A stretch of 62,689 bases of DNA from Candidatus Poribacteria bacterium (lineage in GTDB: Bacteria; Poribacteria; WGA-4E; WGA-3G), in contig JAJEIE010000010.1 of assembly GCA_022827625.1 (NCBI GenBank), positions 1 through 62,689 of the forward strand. The letters are read 5' to 3'. Positions 9,428-17,241 of the stretch are shown one piece after another. The notes beneath the pieces are model-generated. The model was given only the letters and a program-made list of their open reading frames with translations, had not been told where the DNA came from and did not search any database. Every line of letters starts with the position of its first letter. The stretch's first letter is position 1. Made by a program: the position numbers and the translations under genes.

Positions 9428-9598
9428 TCAGCGTTTGCCTCGTGAGGTGATCACTGCCCATGCCAAATAGACACCGATGACGTTCAAGACCATAATCACA
9501 AAGGCGATCCATCGGTCATCTGGCAGAATAAACATAAATGCCAATACAAACTCAACCATACACGCGATCAGATAGACCGCGGCGACAAATGCTCTCAT
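9428..9598 (-). CDS. 56-residue membrane protein
   Basis: ATG 9598 with AGGAG five bases upstream. The peptide has two membrane helices (AAVYLIACMVEFVLAFMFIL and WIAFVIMVLNVIGVYLAWAV) and a basic tail RGKR. It is the first gene after the strong promoter at 9724-9752. It is similar in plan to the gene at 6779-6943. Confidence 0.65.
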   Translation of the reverse strand: MRAFVAAVYLIACMVEFVLAFMFILPDDRWIAFVIMVLNVIGVYLAWAVITSRGKR

Positions 9599-9614
9599 AC
9601 AGACTCCTTTCTCT

Positions 9615-9648
9615 ATTTCAATGACGATCTAATTTCAATGACGATCTA
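9615..9648. repeat. Tandem 17-bp direct repeat
   Basis: Two adjoining identical copies of ATTTCAATGACGATCTA, at 9615-9631 and 9632-9648. They lie in the leader of the operon starting at 9598. Confidence 0.9.
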
Positions 9649-9656
9649 CAGGAACA

Positions 9657-9689
9657 CCCCCACCGCGGATAAGATCCACAATGTGGGGG
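9657..9689 (+). terminator. Terminator-like hairpin in leader
   Basis: CCCCCAC (9657-9663) pairs with GTGGGGG (9683-9689), and inside it GGAT pairs with ATCC. On the plus strand it is followed by a T-rich stretch ending TTTTTGTT. On the minus strand it would be a leader hairpin just after the promoter at 9724. Its role is uncertain. Confidence 0.4.
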
Positions 9690-9723
9690 GGCTATTAGTT
9701 TTTGTTGTGATAAATAGAGGTCA

Positions 9724-9752
9724 ACTATAGCATTTCTCGGTATATCTGTCAA
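9724..9752 (-). promoter_or_regulatory. Sigma-70 promoter for the left moron block
   Basis: Minus strand: TTGACA (9752-9747), a 17-base spacer, then TATAGT (9729-9724). It drives the gene at 9598 and probably those downstream. Confidence 0.85.
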
Positions 9753-9780
9753 CTTTCAGTATCACTGTGGACGTGTTTTC

Positions 9781-9796
9781 AGGGGTCGGAATTGGG
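9781..9796. repeat. 16-bp direct repeat, copy A, at the 3' side of the methyltransferase gene
   Basis: AGGGGTCGGAATTGGG, identical to 11310-11325. The two copies bracket the methyltransferase-HNH gene. Confidence 0.85.
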
Positions 9797-9808
9797 GATC
9801 TGAAGTGT

Positions 9809-11233
9809 TTAGTCCCGAAGCACGCCCTGTTCGAGGAGCGACTGAATCAATTCGGCTTGTGTGCGATTGCCTTTCGTGGAGTTGCAGGCTTGGCAGAGGA
9901 GTTGTAGGTTTTCCAATCCATCTGATCCGCCTTTAGAACGGGGTTGGATATGGTCGATTGTAATATTACGAAAATGGAAAGAAACCTGACACCCCGCACA
10001 CTTGCCCTCCTGCATCCCAAAGAGGACATGTTTATGGGTTTTAAAACGTCGGAGGTCTCGTTGGGATAAGGTTTCAAGCATTGATTTGTCTTTTACACCG
10101 AACAACGTCTCAAAATGGATTTGACGCGGTTCTGGTGGGTCGGTTCGCTTCGGAGGCGTCTTTCGGTGTATGACCTGTCCGAGTATACCTGTATTTTCTG
10201 TGAGATTCAAATCACGTTCCAGACGCAGTTTTAAAAGTTCTATCGCCTTCGGGCTTATATCTATACCGATCCACTGCCGTTGTAGGCTTTCTGCTGCGAT
10301 GCAGGTTGTGGCACACCCACAGAACGGGTCCAGCACGATGTCGCCGCGGTTCGACGAGGCGAGGATGATGCGTTGAAGTAATTTCAAAGGCTTTTGGGTC
10401 GGGTAGCCTGTTTTCTCTTTTGCGCTTACCTGCCCAAGCGACGAAACATCTGCCCAGACATCATGCAGTTGCTTTTTTCTGCAATAGTTACCGCGATTGT
10501 TTTTATTCAAGGCAAACATGACTCTCGGCTTTCCTGATTTCGTCCAACGGATACGCCCTTCTCTATCAAGTCTTTCTATGGATCGATCGGTATAACTGCC
10601 ACGCGGTAAATCATAATAGTATCTGCCATCTTCAGTCTTTTTGTATTGCGATAATTCTTCTTGCGATAACTCTCGCAGAGGTGCAATGCCATCAGGGTTT
10701 GCGAAAAACTTATCCGATTTCGCAAATCTTAAGAGTGTGTCATGTTTTTTGCCAAAGTTTTTGGTACTCGGTCTTTGGGGACCATCATAATGCCAAACAA
10801 TCTCATTGCGAAAGTTCTGCTGCCCAAACACCGCATCCATCACCACCTTCAAATAATGGCTCGCTGTCGGATCACAGTGCAAATAAATGCTCCCCGTTTC
10901 CTTCAGTACCCGCCGCATCTCCAGCATCCGTATCCCCATCATAATCAGATACGCCTTCATGCTGGGACCGTGTGCAAACGCCGCCGCACTTATCGCCGCA
11001 TACAGCCCAGGTTCACGCTCGGCGAGCTGCCCGTGCCACGCGTTATCCAGATCCGAGAGCGTCCACGAGTCTTTGAACGCTGCACCCGCGGCAACGCTTC
11101 CGATCGGCGCAGCGTAGGTACGATTCGAGTTGAACGGCGGATCGAGATAGATCAGGTCTATCGTTTCAGAATCCAGCCCCCGCAGGATATGGAGATTATC
11201 ACCTTGAAAAATGGTGCGGTTTTCGACGTTCAT
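9809..11233 (-). CDS. DNA methyltransferase (beta-class, N6A/N4C) fused to an HNH nuclease domain
   Basis: This 474-residue protein is a type II-like methyltransferase with motif IV DPPF at residues 32-35 first and the S-adenosylmethionine motif LDPFCGCATT at ~301-310 later, which is the beta-class order. YPTQKPLKLLQRI before it is motif X. After a proline-rich linker (~355-372) comes an HNH module: CAGC (412-415), IDHIQPRSKGG (His428), ENLQ, and CQAC (447-450). The protein could both modify and cut DNA, or the HNH part may serve homing or mobility. It has no strong ribosome site. Short direct repeats flank the gene. Confidence 0.88.
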   Translation of the reverse strand: MNVENRTIFQGDNLHILRGLDSETIDLIYLDPPFNSNRTYAAPIGSVAAGAAFKDSWTLSDLDNAWHGQLAEREPGLYAAISAAAFAHGPSMKAYLIMMGIRMLEMRRVLKETGSIYLHCDPTASHYLKVVMDAVFGQQNFRNEIVWHYDGPQRPSTKNFGKKHDTLLRFAKSDKFFANPDGIAPLRELSQEELSQYKKTEDGRYYYDLPRGSYTDRSIERLDREGRIRWTKSGKPRVMFALNKNNRGNYCRKKQLHDVWADVSSLGQVSAKEKTGYPTQKPLKLLQRIILASSNRGDIVLDPFCGCATTCIAAESLQRQWIGIDISPKAIELLKLRLERDLNLTENTGILGQVIHRKTPPKRTDPPEPRQIHFETLFGVKDKSMLETLSQRDLRRFKTHKHVLFGMQEGKCAGCQVSFHFRNITIDHIQPRSKGGSDGLENLQLLCQACNSTKGNRTQAELIQSLLEQGVLRD

Positions 11234-11301
11234 GGTAGGAATTTAGCACAACTACAGAAAAAGGGCAAACACACCTATTGGTCAATGATGAGAAAAACGA
11301 C

Positions 11302-11331
11302 TTGCTTTTAGGGGTCGGAATTGGGTATATT
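11302..11331 (+). promoter_or_regulatory. Probable promoter with repeat copy B in its spacer
   Basis: TTGCTT (11302-11307), an 18-base spacer, TATATT (11326-11331). The spacer ends with the second copy of the 16-bp repeat (11310-11325), a position suited to a repressor. It points to the gene at 11375. Confidence 0.5.
11310..11325. repeat. 16-bp direct repeat, copy B
   Basis: AGGGGTCGGAATTGGG, identical to 9781-9796, about 1.5 kb apart in direct orientation. Confidence 0.85.
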
Positions 11332-11374
11332 AAAGAGAGAAACCCCTACGAATTGACAAGGATTCCACAGATAG

Positions 11375-11899
11375 ATGTCCAAAACGAAAAGTGTCGGCAC
11401 ACTCGGTGATGTGATGGGCAATGTGCCGTCGGTACCCAAAAATGAACCCATAACCCTCATGGATGTACTTGGGCGCGTCGAAACGCTTGAAACTGCGTTA
11501 CAGATGCTCATCGAGGAACTCACCGCACTCCGAGCGTCCATTGAACGGCTTGAAAAAACACCACCCAAAGCGAAACCGATGCAGCCGAAACCGACGCAGC
11601 CGGAAACGACTGCCGCCGAAAAACCGCAGACGAAACCCACCACCCCAAAAAGTGTTCACCCCTGGGACGATCCTAAAATCCTCACGCAACTCGAAGCGTG
11701 TCGTCCGCGGATCCTTGAACTCCTCTCAAACGGAGAGGAAGTTACCAAGCAAGGGTGTGCCGACACACTCAATAGTGATCCGGCTTTGGTGGGACGAACA
11801 ATCTCCTACATGATAGCCGTCACAAAAGAGGTGCAGATGATCTCACCGCCGAAAACCGAAGACAATCCCGAACCGAAAAAACGGTTTCGATTGAAATGA
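11375..11899 (+). CDS. Putative DNA-binding protein with coiled coil and winged-helix-like C-terminus
   Basis: This 174-residue protein has three parts: a short coiled coil (residues ~25-65, DVLGRVETLETALQMLIEEL), a lysine/proline/threonine linker (~66-100), and a globular C-terminus (~100-160) with CRPRILELLSNGEEVTKQGC then ADTLNSDPALVGRTISYMIA, which reads like a winged helix. It is transcribed away from the methyltransferase. A regulatory role is inferred, not shown. Confidence 0.6.
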   Translation: MSKTKSVGTLGDVMGNVPSVPKNEPITLMDVLGRVETLETALQMLIEELTALRASIERLEKTPPKAKPMQPKPTQPETTAAEKPQTKPTTPKSVHPWDDPKILTQLEACRPRILELLSNGEEVTKQGCADTLNSDPALVGRTISYMIAVTKEVQMISPPKTEDNPEPKKRFRLK

Positions 11900-11940
11900 T
11901 AGTGACTGACAACTGATAACGACTGTTTCCATTGAAATCA

Positions 11941-11969
11941 GGGCATTTTCCCATGCCCCTGCCTCTTTT
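11941..11969 (+). terminator. Weak terminator-like hairpin
   Basis: GGGCAT (11941-11946) and ATGCCC (11953-11958) form a six-base stem. CTCTTTT follows a few bases later. It lies between the convergent genes ending at 11899 and 11985. Confidence 0.4.
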
Positions 11970-11984
11970 AACGTTTCAAGAGGG

Positions 11985-12128
11985 TTAGACCACAGGAGCA
12001 ACACTCTGAAATGGGTTGTAGGGCATTGTGTGCGTTTTCGTGTTGAGAATCAGGTCAGCCCCTTCCGGCAAGAAATAGAAACCCATGAACGGATGCTCGT
12101 GATTTTCAAGTCCTGAACGCAATTCCAT
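11985..12128 (-). CDS. Possible 47-residue protein overlapping the upstream gene
   Basis: ATG 12128 lies inside the last codons of the gene above, in another frame, giving a 47-residue peptide with HPFMGFYFLPEGADLILNTK. The composition looks protein-like, but there is no good ribosome site. Coupled translation with the upstream gene would be needed. Confidence 0.35.
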   Translation of the reverse strand: MELRSGLENHEHPFMGFYFLPEGADLILNTKTHTMPYNPFQSVAPVV

Positions 12129-13035
12129 CGAAACCGCGAACAATCTTCCCTTCAACGCTTTTCCTTCCATCTTTTACACCCAGCTGCGTCCGTATCTGCT
12201 TAAAAAAAGCGTTACGTGTTACACAAGTTTCAGGATCTTCACAAGACTTTTCATAAGCGGAATAGAGTGCATCTCGCGGCGCAAACCCCTTTGTGTTTTT
12301 TACCAGACGCGTGCGGATGAAGTACGTCAGTGGATCTTCAGTTGTGGTGTTTTCAGTTGTGTCTATTATTGCATCAGGTACGACTTCTGAGGTCTCAAGG
12401 ACAGACTTCACAAAGTCGGCGGCGAACATCGCAACTGCCTGCCAATACGCCGCGCGCCCAACGCTTCTTAATTCTTTGGGTTCGACGTACTCCGCATTGT
12501 AAGCCTTCGTGTTAAACTCAAACTCATCTTCCACGATCGGATCCTTCCTTATTTCACAAAAGTGCCGCAATGTTCCGAGACTTCCTTTTTGATGATGCGA
12601 TGGGGGAAAGAAGGCAACACACCCTTCGCAAAACGGCTTTTCCGTTTCATCTTGATCCTTGCGGAAACTTAATGTTTTTTGGCATCTCGGACAGGGAGGA
12701 AGCGGGATCTGGTAGTCTATAATAGCATGAAAGGTCTCAAGCGCAATCACGGCGTTATTTTCAAGCGGAAGGTACCCAATGTAGGCTTTTCTCAACTCTG
12801 GGTCCGGCATCATCACCGGCTCCATCGCATAGAAGGAACGAATTTGATTCGGATATTTGACCATTATCGGTTCTACGGGTGGAGGGTCTATAACCAGTAC
12901 GGCTTCGGCTGTTACACCGCAACACGAGAAGACTTTCTTCTCATCGAGTTCCGCGGGTATTCCGCAGCACGGGCACGTCGCTGGCGCGATTCGAACCCGC
13001 CGCTTGATGTCATCATAAAAATCGTCCGTCAGCAT
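12106..13035 (-). CDS. Zinc-ribbon protein with D5/primase-type winged-helix C-terminus
   Basis: This 309-residue protein has CPCC near residue 21 and SCC near 38, a second ribbon CPRCQKT and FCEGC (~114-139), and a C-terminal ~75 residues (DPLTYFIRTRLVKNTKGFAP then FFKQIRTQLGVKDGRK) that read like the winged helix found at the end of D5-type phage helicase-primases. No ATPase or primase motifs are present. It could recognise an origin or recruit replication proteins. It lies in an operon with the gene at 13040 downstream of an iteron array, which supports a replication or copy-control role. Confidence 0.6.
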   Translation of the reverse strand: MLTDDFYDDIKRRVRIAPATCPCCGIPAELDEKKVFSCCGVTAEAVLVIDPPPVEPIMVKYPNQIRSFYAMEPVMMPDPELRKAYIGYLPLENNAVIALETFHAIIDYQIPLPPCPRCQKTLSFRKDQDETEKPFCEGCVAFFPPSHHQKGSLGTLRHFCEIRKDPIVEDEFEFNTKAYNAEYVEPKELRSVGRAAYWQAVAMFAADFVKSVLETSEVVPDAIIDTTENTTTEDPLTYFIRTRLVKNTKGFAPRDALYSAYEKSCEDPETCVTRNAFFKQIRTQLGVKDGRKSVEGKIVRGFDGIAFRT

Positions 13036-13039
13036 AATC

Positions 13040-13531
13040 TTATTCCTCAGACTCAGACTTTTCCCGTGGCCTGAACGCCTTCGCCGCCTCTTCAGAAACC
13101 AGCATATCAGGGTCTTGTCCGATTAACAGCTCCGGGATGATTTTGTTATCTTCATCAAGAAGCTTTGACTCTGCCCGCAACTCCCGTAGCAATTTGATTT
13201 GTCTGTCTATGTCATCCGGTTCGACCTCCCTCAGGAGTCTACGGAAATATCGCACACGCCATTTGGGCGATAAGTAGGGCATTTCCTGCTTGTCATTAAT
13301 ATCTTCGCTCTCTCTCAAGGTTTGAATTTCGTCTTGTGCTTTGTCTTTGATTTTTTGGATTCTTCTATAGATTTGGTTATCCGCACGCGCTGCGTCTCTC
13401 TCAGCCCCAACGAAATCGGGATACATATCCTTGAATTCTTCAACTGTCTTTATAAGAGGAAGGTCATGTGCGAGACACTCGATAATAAATGCCCGCTGAT
13501 CTTCCGAGAAATGTGGAAGTTTGTCGCGCAT
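13040..13531 (-). CDS. DUF2280-like helical protein
   Basis: This 163-residue protein starts at ATG 13531 behind AGGAG. Its first ~40 residues (LPHFSEDQRAFIIECLAHDL) resemble the start of DUF2280 proteins, some of which are annotated as small terminases. The rest is charged and helical (KWRVRYFRRLLREVEPDDID), ending acidic. Because it leads an operon behind repeats and far from the terminase, a regulator or replication accessory is more likely than a packaging subunit. Confidence 0.5.
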   Translation of the reverse strand: MRDKLPHFSEDQRAFIIECLAHDLPLIKTVEEFKDMYPDFVGAERDAARADNQIYRRIQKIKDKAQDEIQTLRESEDINDKQEMPYLSPKWRVRYFRRLLREVEPDDIDRQIKLLRELRAESKLLDEDNKIIPELLIGQDPDMLVSEEAAKAFRPREKSESEE

Positions 13532-13603
13532 GAGGTTGAATCTCCTTTGGTAGTTTTGTAGTAGATGATCAGAGTTACAGGCAAGGGGGTATTCCTATTC
13601 AGT

Positions 13604-13648
13604 GGGGTAACATTAATTATACTCAGGGGGTACTATTAATTATACTCA
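13604..13648. repeat. Two tandem operator-like repeats
   Basis: GGGGTA-x-x-ATTAATTATACTCA occurs twice in tandem (near 13604-13625 and 13627-13648). The second copy contains the -10 box of the promoter at 13639-13667, so it is placed like an autoregulatory operator. Confidence 0.75.
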
Positions 13649-13667
13649 ATTTGCTGACGAATGTTAA
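13639..13667 (-). promoter_or_regulatory. Promoter of the zinc-ribbon/DUF2280 operon
   Basis: Minus strand: TTAACA (13667-13662), a 17-base spacer, TATAAT (13644-13639). It feeds the genes at 13531 and 13035. Confidence 0.8.
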
Positions 13668-13689
13668 GGGAAAAGTGTTTGCATCCCCA

Positions 13690-13931
13690 ATGCGATAAGT
13701 GACAGATTTTCTGATATTTCACTGGTAAAATCCCCCTTCTCTTGCCAAAAAAGCAAAAAAAAATCAATCCCCTTGATTTCATTGAATTCTGACGTAATTT
13801 CAGTGTGAATTCGTGTGAATTAAAACTGTCACTTGTGAATTAAAAACTGTCATAAATCACAGAAAAACTGTCACTTATGAAGAAAAACACGTGTGAAAGC
13901 AAAACTGTCACCTGTGGATAAAAACTGTCAC
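13690..13931. other. Candidate replication origin: iteron array with DnaA box
   Basis: Five direct copies of AAAACTGTCAC (one ends CAT) start at 13822, 13843, 13864, 13901 and 13921, mostly 20-21 bases apart, that is two helical turns. Between the fourth and fifth copies, TGTGGATAA (13913-13921) is a perfect DnaA box in reverse. An inverted related site, GTGACAG plus a T-run, lies at 13699. The intervening DNA is A/T-rich. Iterons plus a DnaA box are the hallmark of plasmid-type origins. Confidence 0.6.
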
Positions 13932-14009
13932 CACGCACAGAGTAAAGCAGGAGCACGGCACTGCCCCTGATTTTGTTCCCCCCTTTCAAAACAGAAAAAG
14001 AGAAGGCGC

Positions 14010-14041
14010 AAACGTATCACGCAGATTTCAGTGATATACGT
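14010..14041 (-). terminator. Inverted repeat after the recombinase gene
   Basis: AACGTAT-CAC and GTG-AT-ATACGTT form an imperfect stem. Read on the minus strand it lies beyond the recombinase stop and is followed some bases later by TTCTCTTTTTCTG. It may end transcription or be an arm-type site for the recombinase. Confidence 0.4.
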
Positions 14042-14074
14042 TCACACCCTCTCAATTGGGGTTCGCAATTCCGT

Positions 14075-14782
14075 TTATGTTCCTTTTCGCACTTCATAGC
14101 CGAGTTCTATGACCTTCGCGATTAACAGTTCCGGTGCAAAGTCGTCGAGGGGATCTCGTGGATTGTCTTCGGCTTCCAGCGACATCGCCTCGACCGCCTC
14201 TTGTGCGGTGACGTAGTTGATACCGATATAGTCTTGAGTCGTTGAGACGTTCTTGTGTCCGAGTAGCTCTTTGACAAGATAGATGTCGTTACATTGTTGG
14301 TATAATCTCTGGGCAAACGTCTTGCGCATTGTGTGCGTGGCGAGTTTACCGTTGAGTTCGGCAGCCGAAAACGCATCATCAAGGATCGTGTGAACTGCCT
14401 GGCGTTTCATTGCTATCAGTTTGCCTTTTTTCCGCTTCCGAGAAGGGAAGAGCGGATGGTCGTCTGGCAGTTCCCCGAAGATACCGAACGCGCCACGATT
14501 CCACGCGATAATCTCCTCAATCGCCTTGCGTCCATCGGTGTTAACAGGGATCGTCCGAGCGGTTTCCCCACCCTTGACGATAGATTTATCAAACTGGAAA
14601 CTCGTCACAGGCTGCCCATTCTGCCATACATCGCCCGCGGTGAGGGCGAGCAGTTCGCTCACCCTCCCACCGATCGACACACCGAGCATGAACAGACCGC
14701 GGTTGCGTTGTGCGAAGGCACCCGTGAAGGCATCCCGCACTTTGCGGATTTCATCATTCGTTAGAGGGCGTGTGCCTTTCAT
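14075..14782 (-). CDS. Tyrosine recombinase (catalytic domain only)
   Basis: This 235-residue protein starts at ATG 14782 behind AGGAG. The catalytic set is intact: Arg40 (GGRVSELLAL), His150 and Arg153 (ATHTMRKTF), His176 (LLGHKN) and Tyr185 (TTQDYIGI). It lacks the ~100-residue N-terminal core-binding domain of most integrases, so it is a minimal enzyme. It could integrate the element, resolve multimers of a plasmid form, or invert DNA. It is the last gene of the RadC operon. Confidence 0.9.
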   Translation of the reverse strand: MKGTRPLTNDEIRKVRDAFTGAFAQRNRGLFMLGVSIGGRVSELLALTAGDVWQNGQPVTSFQFDKSIVKGGETARTIPVNTDGRKAIEEIIAWNRGAFGIFGELPDDHPLFPSRKRKKGKLIAMKRQAVHTILDDAFSAAELNGKLATHTMRKTFAQRLYQQCNDIYLVKELLGHKNVSTTQDYIGINYVTAQEAVEAMSLEAEDNPRDPLDDFAPELLIAKVIELGYEVRKGT

Positions 14783-14850
14783 TTGCTATCTCCTTTGTGA
14801 GTAGATCATTTCGGGTCGAAACGCACCGGTGTGGACATACAGATAGCCCG

Positions 14851-15057
14851 TCATCGGTGTACCGACCTCGCTGGTGATTGGACAACTTTCCGCCGCTTCG
14901 ACCACGCACCGCAGCGTTTACACCGCCACCGAAACACATCGTATTCCATTTCTTCCCACAGATGATAACACATATCACCTGACCGAGTTTGCCTGTGTGT
15001 GTGTGGACGGTTGTGCGTGCTGCTTTGGTGTCTCCAAAAATCTCTCCATTCTGACAT
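14851..15057 (-). CDS. Small zinc-knuckle-like protein
   Basis: The start at 15057 fits the upstream AAGGAA better than 15063. The ~68-residue peptide ends in a possible half zinc ribbon, WRCKRCGAW, with further Cys and His in MCYHLWEE, and a basic tail. It lies between a small membrane gene and the recombinase. A competing frame at 14754-14978 is less convincing. Confidence 0.45.
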   Translation of the reverse strand: MSEWRDFWRHQSSTHNRPHTHRQTRSGDMCYHLWEEMEYDVFRWRCKRCGAWSKRRKVVQSPARSVHR

Positions 15058-15167
15058 TTTCATATTTCCTTTCGTTTGTTGGTTTGTGAGTTGCTTTCTG
15101 GTATATCAAATGAGACACCAGAATCCGTTTGTTGGTAGGTGCGATTTCCTAACCGCACCATCGTTTG

Positions 15168-15305
15168 TTAGTTGTCACGGCGGACACCCCGCCGCTCTCG
15201 CTGACGCAGTTCAAGGCGCGCCTGTTTCGTCCGTTGGAGTTCATAGTTCGCTAACACAATACCAGCGGCGAGCATGCAAGCAAGACCGAGAACGATATAA
15301 ATCAA
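15168..15305 (-). CDS. 45-residue single-pass membrane protein
   Basis: TTG start at 15305 with GGAGG six bases upstream. A helix IYIVLGLACMLAAGIVLA is followed by a strongly basic tail (QARLELRQRERRGVRRD). The N-out, short-anchor plan is typical of small phage membrane proteins. Function unknown. Confidence 0.5.
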   Translation of the reverse strand: MIYIVLGLACMLAAGIVLANYELQRTKQARLELRQRERRGVRRDN

Positions 15306-15380
15306 AATAAACCTCCGTCTGTTGGTTTGTTGGTTTGTGAGTGCCAATCCCCCACATCGGGAATTGGGTCACTGCGGCAT

Positions 15381-15406
15381 GGGAAACGCCCCGAAGGACG
15401 CTTCCC
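15381..15406 (-). promoter_or_regulatory. Intercistronic cUUCGg hairpin 1
   Basis: On the minus-strand RNA, GGGAAGCGUCC pairs over 11 bases (two G-U) with GGGCGUUUCCC around a UUCG loop closed by C-G. It begins 12 bases after the stop of the gene at 15418. Confidence 0.75.
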
Positions 15407-15417
15407 CGTTTGTTGGT

Positions 15418-15585
15418 TTACTCAACCGCCTTTTTCAAAAATGCCATCGCCTGTCCCACCAGTGAAGCCAACGGCAAGCGATAACTTTCCCTGCCTTCTA
15501 CCTGCAACTCTGCAATCGCTATCTCAATATGGTTTTTCGCCTTACGAAGTTGCTCAATGCGTGCCGTGCGTTCTGCTTTCGTCAT
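15418..15585 (-). CDS. Small helical protein
   Basis: The start at 15585 (MTKAERTARIEQLRKAKNHI) is preferred over 15699 because the longer version has no ribosome site; GGGG lies upstream of 15585. The 55 residues are an amphipathic helix followed by YRLPLASLVGQAMAFLKKAV. Function unknown. Confidence 0.55.
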   Translation of the reverse strand: MTKAERTARIEQLRKAKNHIEIAIAELQVEGRESYRLPLASLVGQAMAFLKKAVE

Positions 15586-15749
15586 CGTTCTATCCCCGTG
15601 TCTGATGTTTCCGTTTGTGTTCCGATTGACGCGGTTATAGTAGGGTGGAGAAACGGGCGCGATTGTGCCGTGTCGGTCTCGGAGTCCTTTTTTCGCCATT
15701 CTGTAAGTATCGGGGACGCGTCGCCACGCCCCCGCTCCGTTAGAAGATG

Positions 15750-15773
15750 GGACGCGCCCCGAAGGACGCGCCC
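15750..15773 (-). promoter_or_regulatory. Intercistronic UUCG hairpin 2 with covarying stem
   Basis: On the minus-strand RNA, GGGCGCGUCC pairs with GGGCGCGUCC over ten bases around UUCG. The stem sequence differs from hairpin 1 yet pairing is kept, which argues for an RNA structure. It starts 6 bases after the RadC stop at 15780. Confidence 0.75.
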
Positions 15774-15779
15774 GTTGGG

Positions 15780-16832
15780 TTAGATAAAATTTTCTTCTTT
15801 CAGACTTACAAAAATCCCATCTCCGATAATCACATGGTCAAGGACTTTTATCCCTATCTGGTTACCTGCCTCAATCAACTGCTTCGTCGCCCTGATGTCC
15901 TCTTGGCTCGGCTGTGGGTCGCCTGATGGGTGATTGTGAGCAAGGATAACCGAGTTCGCGGCTTCCTGAATTGCGAACCTGAATATCTCGCGGGGGTGGA
16001 ATACACTGGAATTCAGCGTTCCCTCAAAAACCTTGTCAACCGCAAGCATTTTGCCCCACTTCAATTCTTTTGCGTCCTCGCCTGCCTTGCCCGCACTGGT
16101 CACACCGCCTTTCGTGTCAAGAGCAAGCACGACAACAATTTCTTTCTGAAGATACCGCATTTTTGACATCAGCAAGTCGGCAACATCTGACGGACTCGTA
16201 ACCTTCTCCCGTTCTGCGTGGAAACGCGCAAGTCGCTTGCCAATTTCAAACACGGACGCTAACCGCTCGGATCGCGTTTCTCCGATGCCCTTGATTTTGC
16301 CCAATTCCCGCGCCGAACTGCCCGCCATCTGCTTCAAATTGCCGTCATAGGCTGTTAAGACTTCCTCCGCTACCGATAAAGGCGTTCCAAGCACTTTCGC
16401 AAACAATTCGGTGTCTGATAGCGCGTCAATGGGTCGCTTGAGACTGCTTGCCAATGCCTTCGTGCGTTGCCACTGCTGCGCGTGCGTTCCGACTAACGCC
16501 TTACGCTCGGCTTCGGCTTTCGCTTTCGCTTCGGTTTCCTGTTCTTCGGGTGTTCCGTTCACGAGTTCAACGAACCAGTCTGGAGAGATAGGCTTTAGCG
16601 TCTTTTCAACGAATACGGCACGCTCCAAAGTCTCAAGTTCCATCGCTGTGTCGTCCGAGAAGTGGACTACGATTTCATCATCGCCCTGTCCGCCTTCTTC
16701 GTCTATCTCATGGAAACCTGTAAATTTCTCAATTCGGATTATCTGCTTGTCTCCGTCCGTCATCACGCAACCGACCGCAAAATCTCCGTCAAAATGCTTG
16801 TCTAAATAGTCTTGTGAGAGTTCAATTCTCAT
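15780..16832 (-). CDS. radC: RadC family JAMM-domain protein, long form
   Basis: This 350-residue protein has a unique N-terminal ~115 residues, then a helix-hairpin-helix (~178-191, LGKIKGIGETRSERL), then the RadC/JAB1-MPN domain. The metal motif is complete: His299, His301, Ser309 and Asp312 in HNHPSGDPQPSQED. The ending LDHVIIGDGIFVSLKEENF is typical. RadC proteins are common on phages, plasmids and integrative elements; their activity is still unclear, with DNA repair and anti-restriction proposed. A second copy lies two genes upstream. Confidence 0.92.
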   Translation of the reverse strand: MRIELSQDYLDKHFDGDFAVGCVMTDGDKQIIRIEKFTGFHEIDEEGGQGDDEIVVHFSDDTAMELETLERAVFVEKTLKPISPDWFVELVNGTPEEQETEAKAKAEAERKALVGTHAQQWQRTKALASSLKRPIDALSDTELFAKVLGTPLSVAEEVLTAYDGNLKQMAGSSARELGKIKGIGETRSERLASVFEIGKRLARFHAEREKVTSPSDVADLLMSKMRYLQKEIVVVLALDTKGGVTSAGKAGEDAKELKWGKMLAVDKVFEGTLNSSVFHPREIFRFAIQEAANSVILAHNHPSGDPQPSQEDIRATKQLIEAGNQIGIKVLDHVIIGDGIFVSLKEENFI

Positions 16833-16896
16833 GTTTCGGTAACTCCTATAAGTTGGGGTTAAAAATCTCCCAGACTCTCTGGGGTTACCGCTGGTA

Positions 16897-16922
16897 GGGA
16901 AACGCCCCGAAGGACGCTTCCC
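16897..16922 (-). promoter_or_regulatory. Intercistronic cUUCGg hairpin 3
   Basis: Same 26-base core as hairpin 1, beginning 26 bases after the stop of the gene at 16948 and before the long RadC gene. Confidence 0.75.
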
Positions 16923-16947
16923 TTTGCGTTTGTGGGTTGTGCGAATG

Positions 16948-17166
16948 CTACAGCGTTTCTATAAAATCGCGCGCCTGTTCGCATTCGTCAATCGTGCGAA
17001 ACTGGATTTTCTTCACACGTTCAGCGAGTTGAAGGTGGAGGAAATATCCCTGACTCTCATCAGTGTATAACTCGCTCGTGATTTCACACGATGCAATCTT
17101 CGTGCGGTCAAGTGTGATGCCGTTAATTCGTATCCAACGGCTCTTTGGAATTGCTCTTAATTCCAT
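16948..17166 (-). CDS. Hypothetical small beta-rich protein
   Basis: This 72-residue protein starts at ATG 17166 with GGAGAT upstream. It has alternating strands (WIRINGITLDRTKIASCEIT) and a final helix (ECEQARDFIETL), the plan of a small PH-like or bacterial ORC-like fold. It lies between the two RadC genes, with hairpins on both sides. Function unknown. Confidence 0.65.
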   Translation of the reverse strand: MELRAIPKSRWIRINGITLDRTKIASCEITSELYTDESQGYFLHLQLAERVKKIQFRTIDECEQARDFIETL

Positions 17167-17241
17167 TCTTTTCTATCTCCTTTTGTTAAGGGTTTGAATA
17201 TCCACGCTCCCATCACGCGGGAATTGTGGTTACTGCCGCAT

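Noticed and set aside
12975-13000. A tRNA T-arm-like string, GGTTCGAATC on the minus strand
   Set aside because: It lies inside the zinc-ribbon gene at 12106-13035, codes a sensible peptide there, and no D-arm, anticodon arm or acceptor stem surrounds it.
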